64,000 bases of DNA from Amarobacter sp964507025 (GCA_964507025.1 CAZDOK010000008.1:1-64000), one strand, 5' to 3'. Counted from the first letter of the stretch, positions 35,653-43,915 are shown. Program-made: numbers and translations. The notes: generated by a model from the sequence alone, not told the origin.

Positions 35653-35782
35653 GCCACACCGGCACATGAGGGCGGGCTGTTCGAGCCCTGCCTCGTTCAC
35701 GTTCGCCCTTCGCCGGTGTTACCGCGTCAACGGAAACCTCTCGTGGAATTGCACCCAAGCGTCACCCATTCGGCGGAGGGCC
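35645..35782. repeat. long direct repeat, copy 2 (138 bp)
   Basis: Second copy of the repeat at 34020-34181, same orientation, lacking the 25-bp internal segment. It starts within the last codons of the lipoprotein gene and ends about 75 bases before the cupredoxin gene. The internal inverted pair and hairpin are conserved; the A in AGCCC gives a perfect stem here where copy 1 has a G. Confidence 0.8.
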
Positions 35783-35843
35783 TGTGCCGGGGTGTGCTTG
35801 ACGCTGGGCCCGCACCCACGGATACTCCAACCAAACCCGTGAG

Positions 35844-35859
35844 ATTAGGCATACCTAAT
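35844..35859. promoter_or_regulatory. metalloregulator-like palindrome overlapping a start codon
   Basis: Perfect inverted repeat ATTAGG-CATA-CCTAAT whose last two bases are the first two of the cupredoxin ATG. The TTAGG...CCTAA halves resemble DtxR/MntR-family operators, though the spacing is shorter than the classic DtxR box. A bound repressor here would block both transcription and translation start. Confidence 0.45.
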
Positions 35860-36373
35860 GGATTCATATAGTCGTAACTTCCTCCCGGGCTTTTGCCTGG
35901 GCCTTGCCGCACTGGCAGTCGCCGGGGGCGCCGTGCTGGCGGCGGGCTGCTCCGACGCGGACGATGCGCCCGAGACGCCGGCGGCGGTGGCCGACCCGGA
36001 CCCCGAGGCGGAGGCGCACCCCACCGTCGATCCCAACGCCACCCCGACCCCCGACCCGGGCCCGGCGAGTGCCACGGTGAAGGTCGAGCTCGATGAGTGG
36101 TCGGTCATGCCGGGCAAGCGGACGGTTGAGGCCGGCGTCATCCAGTTCATCGCCGATAACACCGGCGAAGAGACGCACGAACTGGTGGTCCTCAAGAACG
36201 GCGAAGTGCTGGCCGAAATCGAAGGGCTCGCGGCGGGCCACGTCCAGGCCATGCGAATCGAGCTCGGACCCGGCGAATACGAGCTCGCCTGCCTGATCGT
36301 GGAGACCGAGCCCGACGGCACGAAGGAAGACCACTACAAGCTCGGGATGCACAGTCCGTTCGAGGTGAAGTGA
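35858..36373 (+). CDS. cupredoxin-domain lipoprotein
   Basis: 171 residues: a signal with lipobox LAAGC, an acidic/Pro-rich linker, then one cupredoxin domain. Likely copper ligands are the His in EETHELVVL, the Cys in YELACLIV, and His/Met near the end (EDHYKLGMHSPFEV). Such proteins carry electrons or bind copper outside the membrane. A TTAGG...CCTAA palindrome overlaps the start codon, hinting at metal-responsive control. Confidence 0.75.
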   Translation: MDSYSRNFLPGFCLGLAALAVAGGAVLAAGCSDADDAPETPAAVADPDPEAEAHPTVDPNATPTPDPGPASATVKVELDEWSVMPGKRTVEAGVIQFIADNTGEETHELVVLKNGEVLAEIEGLAAGHVQAMRIELGPGEYELACLIVETEPDGTKEDHYKLGMHSPFEVK

Positions 36374-36376
36374 GCC

Positions 36377-36856
36377 TCAGGGGCCGGGCGGCAGCAACTC
36401 CGCCTGGTCGCCTGGCCGCACCACGCCCCCGGCAAGCACACGGGCATAGACCCGGCTGAACCCGGGGAAGAGGTTCTGGTGCATCCGGTTGAAGTCGCCG
36501 CCCTTGAACCAGCGGGCGTTGGTCTTGCAGGGCGTGGTGTAGCGGGTCACTTCCACCAGCACATCGCTTCCCAGCCGCAGGCGGCTCCCGGGGACCACCA
36601 GGTCCCAATCGATGCCCTGAAGCGTGATGTTCTCGCCCGTGCAACCGGCCGCGATGGGGTGGCCTTCGGCGGCCATCGCCTCGATGCGTTCGATGGCGAA
36701 CAGGCAGAGGGCGCGCTCGGGCCCGCCGTGGACATCAGGGTTGTCGTGACCATCGCCCTCGAGGCCCAGCTCCGTCACCCGGCCCTCGGCGATGGCCAGC
36801 TTCGGCACGCCCCCGGGCGAGATGCTGACCTGTTCGACCGTTCCGCGTTGCGTCAT
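36377..36856 (-). CDS. MOSC-domain protein
   Basis: 159 residues of the MOSC family (molybdenum cofactor sulfurase C-terminal domain). Seen: VEQVSISPGGVPK at the N-terminus, GLEGDGHDNPDVHGGPERALCLF, GENITLQGIDWDLVVPGSRL, and the conserved Cys in TRYTTPCKTNARWF. MOSC proteins bind Mo-cofactor or related ligands and may transfer sulfur; this fits with molybdate uptake elsewhere in the window. It converges on the cupredoxin gene with three bases between stops. Confidence 0.82.
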   Translation of the reverse strand: MTQRGTVEQVSISPGGVPKLAIAEGRVTELGLEGDGHDNPDVHGGPERALCLFAIERIEAMAAEGHPIAAGCTGENITLQGIDWDLVVPGSRLRLGSDVLVEVTRYTTPCKTNARWFKGGDFNRMHQNLFPGFSRVYARVLAGGVVRPGDQAELLPPGP

Positions 36857-36891
36857 CGTCCGAGACTACCAGTTCGGCCCGCGAGGCACGA

Positions 36892-37092
36892 TCAGCGCGA
36901 GTCCAGGAGGTCGAGCAGCCGGGCGGTGCTCGCCGCGACTTGGTCGACCGCCGCCGCAAAGGCTGCCTCATTGCGTTTGGCGGGCACGCGGTAGCCGCTC
37001 ACCTTGCGGACGTACTGGAGGGCAGCGGCACGGATGTCGTCCTCCGTGCTCGGTGGTTCCGCGTTTCGCAGCTTCTTGATGCTCCGGCACAT
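36892..37092 (-). CDS. DUF2277 family protein
   Basis: 66 residues starting MCRSIKKLRNAEPPSTEDDI, followed by AALQYVRKVSGYRVPAK and AVDQVAASTARLLDLL. This is the complete pattern of the small helical DUF2277 family, common in actinobacteria and Chloroflexota, whose function is unknown. The ATG at 37092 fixes the conserved N-terminus; an upstream in-frame start is not needed. Confidence 0.75.
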   Translation of the reverse strand: MCRSIKKLRNAEPPSTEDDIRAAALQYVRKVSGYRVPAKRNEAAFAAAVDQVAASTARLLDLLDSR

Positions 37093-37150
37093 GGAGCGCA
37101 TTGTCGAAGGATGGGGCGCCGCTGTCGATGCCAACGAGGCTGATTGCGAT

Positions 37151-37453
37151 ATGCTGACACCCGTGACACCGGACGAAGTACGTCAGAAGCTTGCTGGCCA
37201 CGAAGCGGAGTTTCGCGCCCTGCGCGTTCGCCGGCTCTGGCTCTTCGGGTCATCCGCGCGCGGAGAAGCGCGGCCCGACAGTGACCTCGACATCCTGGTG
37301 GCGTTCGAGGGGCTCTGTACGTATGAACAGTACTCCAGCCTGAGGTGCTTCCTCGAAGACGTTCTCGGTCGGGAGGTTGACCTTGTCGAGGAAACGGCCC
37401 TGCGCCCCCGGGTGAGGCCGTTTGTCGAGAGAGATGCCGTCAGGGTCGCGTGA
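37151..37453 (+). CDS. MNT-type nucleotidyltransferase antitoxin
   Basis: 100 residues, a minimal nucleotidyltransferase: WLFGSSARGEARPDSDLDILVAF supplies the GSxxxG and DxD catalytic motif. In HEPN-MNT systems this antitoxin adds AMP to a tyrosine of the HEPN toxin and so inactivates it. ATG at 37151 avoids a long poor N-terminal extension. It overlaps the HEPN gene by about 20 bases. Base composition is less GC-rich than in the surrounding genes. Confidence 0.82.
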   Translation: MLTPVTPDEVRQKLAGHEAEFRALRVRRLWLFGSSARGEARPDSDLDILVAFEGLCTYEQYSSLRCFLEDVLGREVDLVEETALRPRVRPFVERDAVRVA

Positions 37454-37796
37454 CCTCCGGCTCTTCGTCGAGGATATGCTCGACAGTGCCGTGGTAGTGC
37501 GCGAGTGGACGCAATTGCTCTCAGCTGAAGACTTCTTCGCCGATCGCAAGACCTACGACGCCGTGCTCCGCAACCTCACGATCATGGGCGAGGCTGCGAA
37601 GCAGGTTCCCGACGCGGTTCGAACTGCCTATCCCGAAGTCCCGTGGCGCGCCATCGCGGGCTTTCGCGACCTCGCCATGCACAGCTATTTCGGTCTTAGC
37701 CGGCATATCGTCTGGAGCATCGTCTCCGAGACGCTGCCGTCCCTGTGTGATCCACTCCGTGACGTGCTACGGCGCCTCCCGCCGGAATACCCTTAG
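37434..37796 (+). CDS. HEPN-domain toxin (DUF86 family)
   Basis: 120 residues, all helical. It carries the HEPN active-site motif R-x4-H-x-Y as RDLAMHSY (about residues 78-85), preceded by NLTIMGEAAKQVPDAVR and PEVPWRAIAGF, the DUF86 pattern. It is a presumed RNase held in check by the upstream nucleotidyltransferase, which would modify the Tyr in the motif. TTG 37422 is an alternative start. It ends four bases into the convergent acyl-CoA dehydrogenase gene. Confidence 0.85.
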   Translation: MPSGSRDLRLFVEDMLDSAVVVREWTQLLSAEDFFADRKTYDAVLRNLTIMGEAAKQVPDAVRTAYPEVPWRAIAGFRDLAMHSYFGLSRHIVWSIVSETLPSLCDPLRDVLRRLPPEYP

Positions 37797-38983
37797 CCGC
37801 GCGGCAGGCCCAGGCCGCGCGTCGCGATGATGTTCCGCTGCACCTCGCTCGTGCCACCGCCAATCGTTGCGGCCACCGAGTGCAACTGAAAGCGCCCGAT
37901 GCGCCCCATCAGCACCTCCCAGCGCGAATGACCGCGCGAGGTCACCTGTCCGGCCATCCCGGCCACGTGGAACGCGACCGCGGCCATGCGCTGCTCCAGC
38001 TCGCTGGCGAAGAGCTTCACGATGCTCGCCTCGTAGTTTGGCTGCGTGCCCCGTGCCTGCATTGACACCACGCGCAGGCTCAGGTTGCGCGCGACTTCGA
38101 TCTCGATGAGCAGGTCGACCAGCCGGTGGCGGTTCGCCGGCAGCCCGGCCAGCCCCTCCTGGCGGGCGCAGGCAATCACTTCCTCCAGGATCGCCCGGTA
38201 CTCGACGCACAGGTCGACCAGGCTGCGCTCGAAGTCCAGGGTCGTCGCGGCGACGTACCAGCCGCGGTTCTCATCGCCCACCATGTTCGCGGCGGGTACC
38301 CGCACGGATTCGAAGAACACCTGGTTGAACCCGCTGTTCCCGACCATGTTGATGATCGGCGAGAGCGAGATCCCGGGGGTCTTCATGTCGAGAAGGAAGT
38401 ACGAAAGGCCGCGGTGTTTCGGCGCCACCGGGTCGGTGCGCGCGAGCAGGATCATCCAGTCGGCGATGTGGGCGCCGCTCGTCCAGATCTTCTGGCCATC
38501 CACCACGTAGTCGTCGCCATCGCGCACGGCCCGGGTCTGCACGCTCGCCAGGTCCGATCCCGCGCCGGGTTCGCTGAAGCCCTGGCACCACCGTTCCCGC
38601 CCGCTCAGGATGGGCTCGATGAAGCGTTCCCTCATCCATTCGGCGCCGAACTGCATGAGCGTGGGCGCCACCCAGCCGATGCCGACGCCGCCGAAGCGGG
38701 GCGCGCGGGCGCGCGCCATCTCTTCCTTCAGGATGAACTGCTGCATCACCGGGAGCTCGGCGCCGCCGTAGCGCCGCGGCCACGCGGGAGCGACCCAGCC
38801 CCGCGATTGCAGCCGTTCGCGCCAGGTGGCGAGCGCCGCCTTGTCGCGCTCGTGCCCACTCGAAAGCTGGCCCCATTCGCCTTCGCCCGCGTCGCCCTGG
38901 AGCCCGGGCGGCAAGTTCTGGTCGGTCCATTCCCGCACCGCGGCGCGGAATTCGGCTTCCCCCGGCGTATCGCGGAAGTTCAT
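37793..38983 (-). CDS. acyl-CoA dehydrogenase
   Basis: 396 residues, FAD-dependent. Seen: WVAPAWPRRYGGAELPVMQQ, CQGFSEPGAGSDLASVQTRA, GQKIWTSGAHIADWMILLART and the C-terminal GGGTSEVQRNIIATRGLGLP. It is closely related to the enzyme at 55268, sharing the last dozen residues exactly. ATG at 38983 begins MNFRDTPGEAEF, standard for the family. Substrate may be a long or branched acyl-CoA. Confidence 0.87.
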   Translation of the reverse strand: MNFRDTPGEAEFRAAVREWTDQNLPPGLQGDAGEGEWGQLSSGHERDKAALATWRERLQSRGWVAPAWPRRYGGAELPVMQQFILKEEMARARAPRFGGVGIGWVAPTLMQFGAEWMRERFIEPILSGRERWCQGFSEPGAGSDLASVQTRAVRDGDDYVVDGQKIWTSGAHIADWMILLARTDPVAPKHRGLSYFLLDMKTPGISLSPIINMVGNSGFNQVFFESVRVPAANMVGDENRGWYVAATTLDFERSLVDLCVEYRAILEEVIACARQEGLAGLPANRHRLVDLLIEIEVARNLSLRVVSMQARGTQPNYEASIVKLFASELEQRMAAVAFHVAGMAGQVTSRGHSRWEVLMGRIGRFQLHSVAATIGGGTSEVQRNIIATRGLGLPRG

Positions 38984-39080
38984 TGCGCTCGAAAGAATAC
39001 GTTTCCGAGCGAACGTGGTCATTCCCCTGCATAACGGGCCCCGGCTTTCCGATACCCACTACGCATGATGCGGAGGACCG

Positions 39081-40055
39081 GTGATACCCGAGCGAATTGA
39101 CTTCCTGGCGCTGCTTTCCGATCCGGACATGCTCCAGCTCATGCTGGTCGCGTGCCCGGACGGGATCGTCGCGACCGATGCCGGCGGCCGGGTGACGCTC
39201 TATACCGGGGCAAGCGAGGCGATTTTTGGCTTCGACCCGATCCAGGTGCTCGACCGGCACTATTCCATGCTCTTTTCCGAAGGCGAGGCCCGCGCCCTGC
39301 TCGATCAGCAGCTCGCCGAACATGGCCGCGCGGTGGATATCGAAGTGCCGGGCCGCCACCAGGATGGGAGCAGGTTCTATGCCGCCGTATCGGCCGCCAT
39401 CATCCGCGACCGCTACGGGTCCGTCGCCGGGCAGGTGATGTATATCCGCGACCACACAGCGATCCGCGGAATCGAGGATGCCCTGCGGAACCGGAACACG
39501 CAGCTCAACCAGCTCGTCGACCGGCTCGACCACATGGCGCGGCACGACCAGATGACGATGCTCCTCAACCGTGGCTCGGCAGTCAAAGCGGCGGAGGATG
39601 CGCTCCTCGCTTCCGGCCTCGAACACGTGGCCATGGGCGTCGCCCTTTTCGACCTCGACCACTTCAAGGCCGTCAACGATAGCTACGGGCACCTCGTGGG
39701 TGACCTCGTGCTGGCCCGCGTCGCCTCGGTGCTGAAGAAGGCGACCCGCCAGGGCGACATCGTCGGCCGCTTCGGTGGCGAGGAGTTCGTGGCCTTCCTC
39801 CCCGGGGCCGGCCTCGAGGCCGTCACCGGCTTCGCCGAGCGGGTCCGCTCCGCGCTCGAAGGCAGCCGCATCCAGGTCGATGAGGACATTTCGATGACGA
39901 TGACCGTTTCGGCGGGGGTGGCCGCCATCCCTTCGTGTGCCGATAGCTTGAATGAGGCCCTGCGCGTTGCCGATGACCGGCTGTACGCGGCCAAACGGGC
40001 GGGCCGCAACCGTGTCGTCTCCACCGATACCAGGACGCGCAGGAGCGCAGCATGA
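39081..40055 (+). CDS. diguanylate cyclase with PAS sensor
   Basis: 324 residues: an N-terminal PAS domain (MLVACPDGIVATDAGGRVTLY, FGFDPIQVLDR) and a GGDEF domain with DQMTMLLNRGSA, GVALFDLDHFKAVNDSYGH and the active site RFGGEEF. An RxxD product-inhibition site (RQGD) lies five residues before GGEEF. It makes c-di-GMP from GTP. GTG 39081 follows a GGAGGACC site. Its stop overlaps the HDOD gene (ATGA), so sensing, synthesis and output are co-transcribed. Confidence 0.9.
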   Translation: MIPERIDFLALLSDPDMLQLMLVACPDGIVATDAGGRVTLYTGASEAIFGFDPIQVLDRHYSMLFSEGEARALLDQQLAEHGRAVDIEVPGRHQDGSRFYAAVSAAIIRDRYGSVAGQVMYIRDHTAIRGIEDALRNRNTQLNQLVDRLDHMARHDQMTMLLNRGSAVKAAEDALLASGLEHVAMGVALFDLDHFKAVNDSYGHLVGDLVLARVASVLKKATRQGDIVGRFGGEEFVAFLPGAGLEAVTGFAERVRSALEGSRIQVDEDISMTMTVSAGVAAIPSCADSLNEALRVADDRLYAAKRAGRNRVVSTDTRTRRSAA

Positions 40056-41026
40056 CCGTCGATTCCGCGACCCTCAGCCTCGATGCGCGCAACCGCCTGC
40101 GGGCAATCGTGAACAGGACAACCGACCTCGCGCCCCTGAAGTCGGTGGCCACCCGGGCCATTCAACTGGCCGAGGACGAACGCTCGGCGGCGATGGACCT
40201 GGCAACCGTCATCAGCTCCGACCAGGCGCTGACCTCGAAGCTCCTGAAGCTTTCGAACTCGGCCTACTATGGCTACGCCCGGCGGATCTCCAATGTCCGC
40301 GAGGCGGTCATCCTCCTCGGCATGCGCACGGTCCGCTCGGTCGCCATCTCCTCGGCCATCATCGATGCCTTCAGGTTGCCCGAGTTCGACTCCGGGGGCT
40401 TCGACCAGGACCTCTTCTGGGCCCATAGCGTGAGCGTGGGCATCGTCGCGGAAGTGGTCGCGCGCGATACGCGCGTCGCCCGGCCCGAAGATGCCTTCAC
40501 CGCCGGTGTCCTCCATGATGTCGGCAAGCTCGCCATGGTGCTCTGCGAGCCCGACTCGTTCGCCGAGGTCATCGACCTGGTGAACCGCGAGGACATGCGT
40601 TACCGCGAAGCCGAGCTCGCCGTTTTCGGCATCGGCCACGAACACGTCGGCGCCCGCCTTGCGGAACGCTGGAAATTCCCCGAGCCGCTGGTCTCATCGA
40701 TCCGTGACCACCACCCGCCAAAGGGCGTCCCCGCGATCGAGACGATGAGCGACGTGGTGGCCGCCGCCAACCTCGCCTGCAACCGCGAGGGCCTCGCCTG
40801 TGGCTTCGATTACACCGCGGATGAGGCGCGCAAGACCGTGCAGGCCCTCCCGCCCGCGGTCGATATCGCCATCAACCGGGTGCATGGCGGCATCGCGACG
40901 CTGGAGGAAAAGGCCCGGGCGTTCTTGCTGCATGTCACTTCGCGCGCGCCGCGCTGGTATTCCTTCCACCACGGCGAGCTCGATGGGGGCGCCACCGGCG
41001 ACGAACGCGAGGCCGGCGCGGCCTGA
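40052..41026 (+). CDS. HDOD-domain signalling protein
   Basis: 324 residues. The HDOD domain fills the first 200: DLATVISSDQALTSKLLKLS, SAYYGYARRISNVREAVILL, FTAGVLHDVGKLAMVL and IGHEHVGARLAERWKFP. HDOD proteins are HD-GYP relatives without a reliable catalytic role, acting as signalling scaffolds, often with c-di-GMP genes. The C-terminal stretch is unassigned. Start overlaps the diguanylate cyclase stop. Confidence 0.85.
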   Translation: MTVDSATLSLDARNRLRAIVNRTTDLAPLKSVATRAIQLAEDERSAAMDLATVISSDQALTSKLLKLSNSAYYGYARRISNVREAVILLGMRTVRSVAISSAIIDAFRLPEFDSGGFDQDLFWAHSVSVGIVAEVVARDTRVARPEDAFTAGVLHDVGKLAMVLCEPDSFAEVIDLVNREDMRYREAELAVFGIGHEHVGARLAERWKFPEPLVSSIRDHHPPKGVPAIETMSDVVAAANLACNREGLACGFDYTADEARKTVQALPPAVDIAINRVHGGIATLEEKARAFLLHVTSRAPRWYSFHHGELDGGATGDEREAGAA

Positions 41027-41069
41027 TGGAACAGCGGCCCGCTGCCGATGTTCTTTGTGAGGACGATGT

Positions 41070-41819
41070 ATGAACGGCACCCCGGACGCGGCCCTCGCCC
41101 CTGAGCAGCCCGCCACCGACAGGCGGCGGCACGCCGTGCGCCTCGCGGCCCTGGCAGGCTGGGGGCTGGTCCTCGCGATCGTGGTCGCCGATGCCGTGCG
41201 CAACCCCGCGCCTTCCAGGGTTATCGTGGCGGCCGCCATGTGCACGCTCTTCGTGCTGGTGAACGGCCACCTGCTGCTCATGCGCTGGCTGGGCCATCGC
41301 AACTGGCGGCGCCTTTCCTCGAAGCTCTATGGCTCGGCCTACCTCTCCGAGCTGCACAATCTGCCGAACCGGAACTACGTGCTGGCCGAACTGCGCCGCG
41401 AAATGCCCCGCGCCCGCGCCAGCGAAAGCCCCTTCGTGCTCATCGAGCTTTCGCTCGAAAACCTCGACGAGGTCCGCCAGCGCCGCGGCGACGAGTTCAC
41501 CGAACGCTCGGTCAACGCCCTCGTCGAAACGCTCAAGCGCCTCACCCGGAGCTCGGACTTCCTGGCACACCTGGGCGGTGCGCGCTTCTGCGTCATGCTC
41601 GTCGATTGCACGCTCGAGCAGTCGTACATCTACCTGAAGCGAGTCCCCGGCGTGGTCTCGGTGAGCGATGGCCACAACATGCTCGATGTCCCCGTCACCG
41701 CGCGCGTGCACCAGTACGACATGGAAGCGCTCTACGCGACGGATGTCCTTCGCGACCTCGAGGATACGAAGCCGCTGCGCCGGCGCGAACCTCCGCGCAT
41801 GGACTCACTCGCAGCCTGA
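41070..41819 (+). CDS. membrane protein with degenerate GGDEF domain retaining an I-site
   Basis: 249 residues: two N-terminal helices (AALAGWGLVLAIVVADAV and VIVAAAMCTLFVLVNGHLLL) then a GGDEF-fold domain. The substrate region reads LHNLPNRNYVLAEL and the active site is GGARF in place of GGDEF/GGEEF, so catalysis is unlikely. The inhibitory-site motif RxxD (RSSD) is kept at the correct distance, five residues before GGARF. It therefore looks like a c-di-GMP receptor, not a synthase. Third gene of the PAS-GGDEF/HDOD cluster. Confidence 0.75.
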   Translation: MNGTPDAALAPEQPATDRRRHAVRLAALAGWGLVLAIVVADAVRNPAPSRVIVAAAMCTLFVLVNGHLLLMRWLGHRNWRRLSSKLYGSAYLSELHNLPNRNYVLAELRREMPRARASESPFVLIELSLENLDEVRQRRGDEFTERSVNALVETLKRLTRSSDFLAHLGGARFCVMLVDCTLEQSYIYLKRVPGVVSVSDGHNMLDVPVTARVHQYDMEALYATDVLRDLEDTKPLRRREPPRMDSLAA

Positions 41820-41831
41820 AACGCCCCGACC

Positions 41832-42053
41832 TTACTCGTCGATCCGTGCCGCCTCGATGCGGAAGGTGTGCGGGCCCTCGCCGTCCTCGTACCACCAGAA
41901 GCCCTCTTCGGGGCTGACGATGTGGTTGCCCGCCAGCTCGTGGATCTTGCGCTGTGCCTGGCGCACGTTCGCGAACCGGCCCACCAGCTCCCACGTGCTG
42001 CGCGACTCATCCTTCACGGCCACCAGCCGCCAGAGCTCGTACGTCAGCTTCAT
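41832..42053 (-). CDS. small conserved-looking protein, 73 residues
   Basis: MKLTYELWRLVAVKDESR starts a compact acidic/aromatic protein containing ELVGRFANVRQAQRKIHEL and GFWWYEDGEGPHTFRIE. No signal peptide, no membrane helix, no Cys. I do not recognise the family. It lies between the c-di-GMP cluster and the DUF2007-like gene, and has the codon use of its neighbours, supporting a real gene. Confidence 0.6.
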   Translation of the reverse strand: MKLTYELWRLVAVKDESRSTWELVGRFANVRQAQRKIHELAGNHIVSPEEGFWWYEDGEGPHTFRIEAARIDE

Positions 42054-42075
42054 GCGCGCCCTCCCGCCAACAGTC

Positions 42076-42420
42076 TCACGTGTTCAGGATCACGGCCGCT
42101 GCCACCAGCACGCCAGCCGCGATGGCCGCGCCGAGAGCCAGCGTCACGTGGTGGCGCGCCCCCTGCCCCTGGCCATCTCCCACCACCGGCCGCAGGAACT
42201 CCTGCCCTCCGAGCCCGGCGATGATATCCCGCGCCCGCAGGGCATCGCCCTGGGCCACGATCACCGGGTAGCTCGCCAGGCCCAGCGTCGAGGCCCCACC
42301 CAGCGCGCCGCCGACACCCTGTTCGAAGCTCCCGGCCCGGATCCCGGAGGCCCGCAGCTCGGCCAGCCAGATTTCCGCGGTCACCGGGTCCGGCGCATCC
42401 GCGATTGGGACGGTCACCAT
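42076..42420 (-). CDS. DUF2007-like protein with C-terminal membrane helix
   Basis: 114 residues. The N-terminal half (DPVTAEIWLAELRASGIRAG, ASYPVIVAQGDALRARDII) resembles the DUF2007 ferredoxin-like fold, called a putative signal-transducing domain. The C-terminus is a single membrane helix (LALGAAIAAGVLVAAAVIL). The start overlaps the end of pyk by seven bases on the same strand, so it is probably co-transcribed with pyruvate kinase. Confidence 0.6.
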   Translation of the reverse strand: MVTVPIADAPDPVTAEIWLAELRASGIRAGSFEQGVGGALGGASTLGLASYPVIVAQGDALRARDIIAGLGGQEFLRPVVGDGQGQGARHHVTLALGAAIAAGVLVAAAVILNT

Positions 42421-43853
42421 TCGTATGCCGCCGCGTCGCCCACGCGATGGAGCTTCAGGAAGTTCGTCGTACCCTGCGCGCGCACCGGCAGGCTGGCCAC
42501 CACGACCACTTCGTCGCCCTCGGCGATGTGCCGCCCCCGCAGGAGCGAGTCATCCACCACGTGCAGCAGCTGTTCCGAGGAGGTGACTGTCTCGCTGACG
42601 ATGGGGATTACGCCACGGGCGAGCGCCAGCCTCCGGCAGACCGCCTCCGAGGGGCTGATCCCGAAAACCGGCGCGTTCGGGTGCACCTTGCTCAGCAGCA
42701 TCGCCGTGTACCCGCTCTTGGTGAAGCAGGCGACGCCGCGCATGTTCGGGTCCGATTCCACGATGCTCCGCGCGGCCAGCGCCACCACATACGAGTGGTC
42801 GTCCGTCTCCGGCGGGCCATAGCCCACGCTCTCGGTCTCGGCGACCGCCTCCTCTGCCCGCGCGATGATCCGGTCCATCATCGCCACCGACTCCACGGGG
42901 TAGCGGCCGACGGCGGTCTCGCCGCTTAGCATCAGCGCGTCCGAAAGGTCCCACACGGCATTCGCCACGTCCGAGGCCTCGGCGCGCGTCGGCCGTGGGG
43001 CGTCGATCATCGATTCCAGCATCTGCGTGGCGGTGATCACCGGGATCATGTTCCGCGCCGCCGAGGCGATGATCCGCCGTTGCTGCACCGGCACATCCTC
43101 CGGCGCCAGCTCCACGCCCAGGTCGCCCCGCGCCACCATGGCGCCATCGGCCTCGCCGAGGATCTCGTCCAGGTTCTCGACCGCCATCCGCCGCTCGATC
43201 TTCGCGATGATCGGCGTATCGCAACCGAGCGATTCGATGTACTCGCGGGTGCGGATCACGTCGTCCGCGTCCCGCACGAAGCTCAGGCCGAAATAGTCGA
43301 CCGATGCCTCGATGCCGACCCGGATCGCCTCGCGGTCGCGGTCGGTCAGCGCTGGCGCCGAGAGGTTCGTCGCCGGGAAGCTCACGCCCTTGTGCGCTCC
43401 GAGCGGCCCGCCCACCACCACGCGGCAATCGAGGCCCTCTGGCGAAGAGCGCAGCACTTCGAGCTCGATGTGGCCATCGTCCAGCAGCACGCGCTCGCCC
43501 GCGCGCACATCCTCGGTGAGCCGCGCGTATTCGACGGTGAGCAGCTCCTCGGTGCCCGCGACGGGGTGATTCACCAGCCGGATCTCGTGCCCCGGCACCA
43601 GCTCCAGCACCCGTGTGAACTCGGTTTCGCCGGTGCGAAGCTTCGGGCCCGCCAGGTCCATGAGCACGGCGACGTGCCGGCCAACCTCGGCCGAGACCTC
43701 GCGCACCAGGGCTGCGGCCCTGGCGTGGCTCTCGAGTGTGCCGTGGCTCGTGTTCAGCCGGGCCACGTCCATGCCCGCGCGGATCATCGCGGCTATCGTC
43801 TCCCGCGCGAGCGACGCTGGCCCGAGCGTTGCCACGATCTTCGTCCGTCTCAC
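42414..43853 (-). CDS. pyk: pyruvate kinase
   Basis: 479 residues. Converts phosphoenolpyruvate and ADP to pyruvate and ATP. Signatures: RRTKIVATLGPAS at the N-terminus, MDVARLNTSHGT, LMDLAGPKLRTG, the catalytic-Lys region IIAKIERRMAV, VARGDLGVELAPEDVP and ATQMLESMIDAPRPTRAEAS. The C-terminal regulatory domain includes ACFTKSGYTAMLLSK. GTG 43853 fits the conserved start; an upstream ATG would add an unlikely tail. Confidence 0.93.
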   Translation of the reverse strand: MRRTKIVATLGPASLARETIAAMIRAGMDVARLNTSHGTLESHARAAALVREVSAEVGRHVAVLMDLAGPKLRTGETEFTRVLELVPGHEIRLVNHPVAGTEELLTVEYARLTEDVRAGERVLLDDGHIELEVLRSSPEGLDCRVVVGGPLGAHKGVSFPATNLSAPALTDRDREAIRVGIEASVDYFGLSFVRDADDVIRTREYIESLGCDTPIIAKIERRMAVENLDEILGEADGAMVARGDLGVELAPEDVPVQQRRIIASAARNMIPVITATQMLESMIDAPRPTRAEASDVANAVWDLSDALMLSGETAVGRYPVESVAMMDRIIARAEEAVAETESVGYGPPETDDHSYVVALAARSIVESDPNMRGVACFTKSGYTAMLLSKVHPNAPVFGISPSEAVCRRLALARGVIPIVSETVTSSEQLLHVVDDSLLRGRHIAEGDEVVVVASLPVRAQGTTNFLKLHRVGDAAAYEW

Positions 43854-43902
43854 CGGTCGAGTGTACCAAGCGCCGGTGAACGCCCGGGAACGCACCGCCC
43901 GC

Positions 43903-43908
43903 TACACT
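43903..43908 (+). promoter_or_regulatory. candidate -10 box of a leaderless transcript
   Basis: TACACT seven bases before the GTG at 43916; identical to the box before the MFS gene. No ribosome binding site in between. Confidence 0.4.
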
Positions 43909-43915
43909 TCCTCGC

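Noticed and set aside
34020..35782. Direct repeats read as integron attC sites
   Set aside because: GTTGAGC in copy 1 fits the core GTTRRRY, but copy 2 has ATTGAGC and no partner RYYYAAC core is found at the other end, and there is no integrase in the window.
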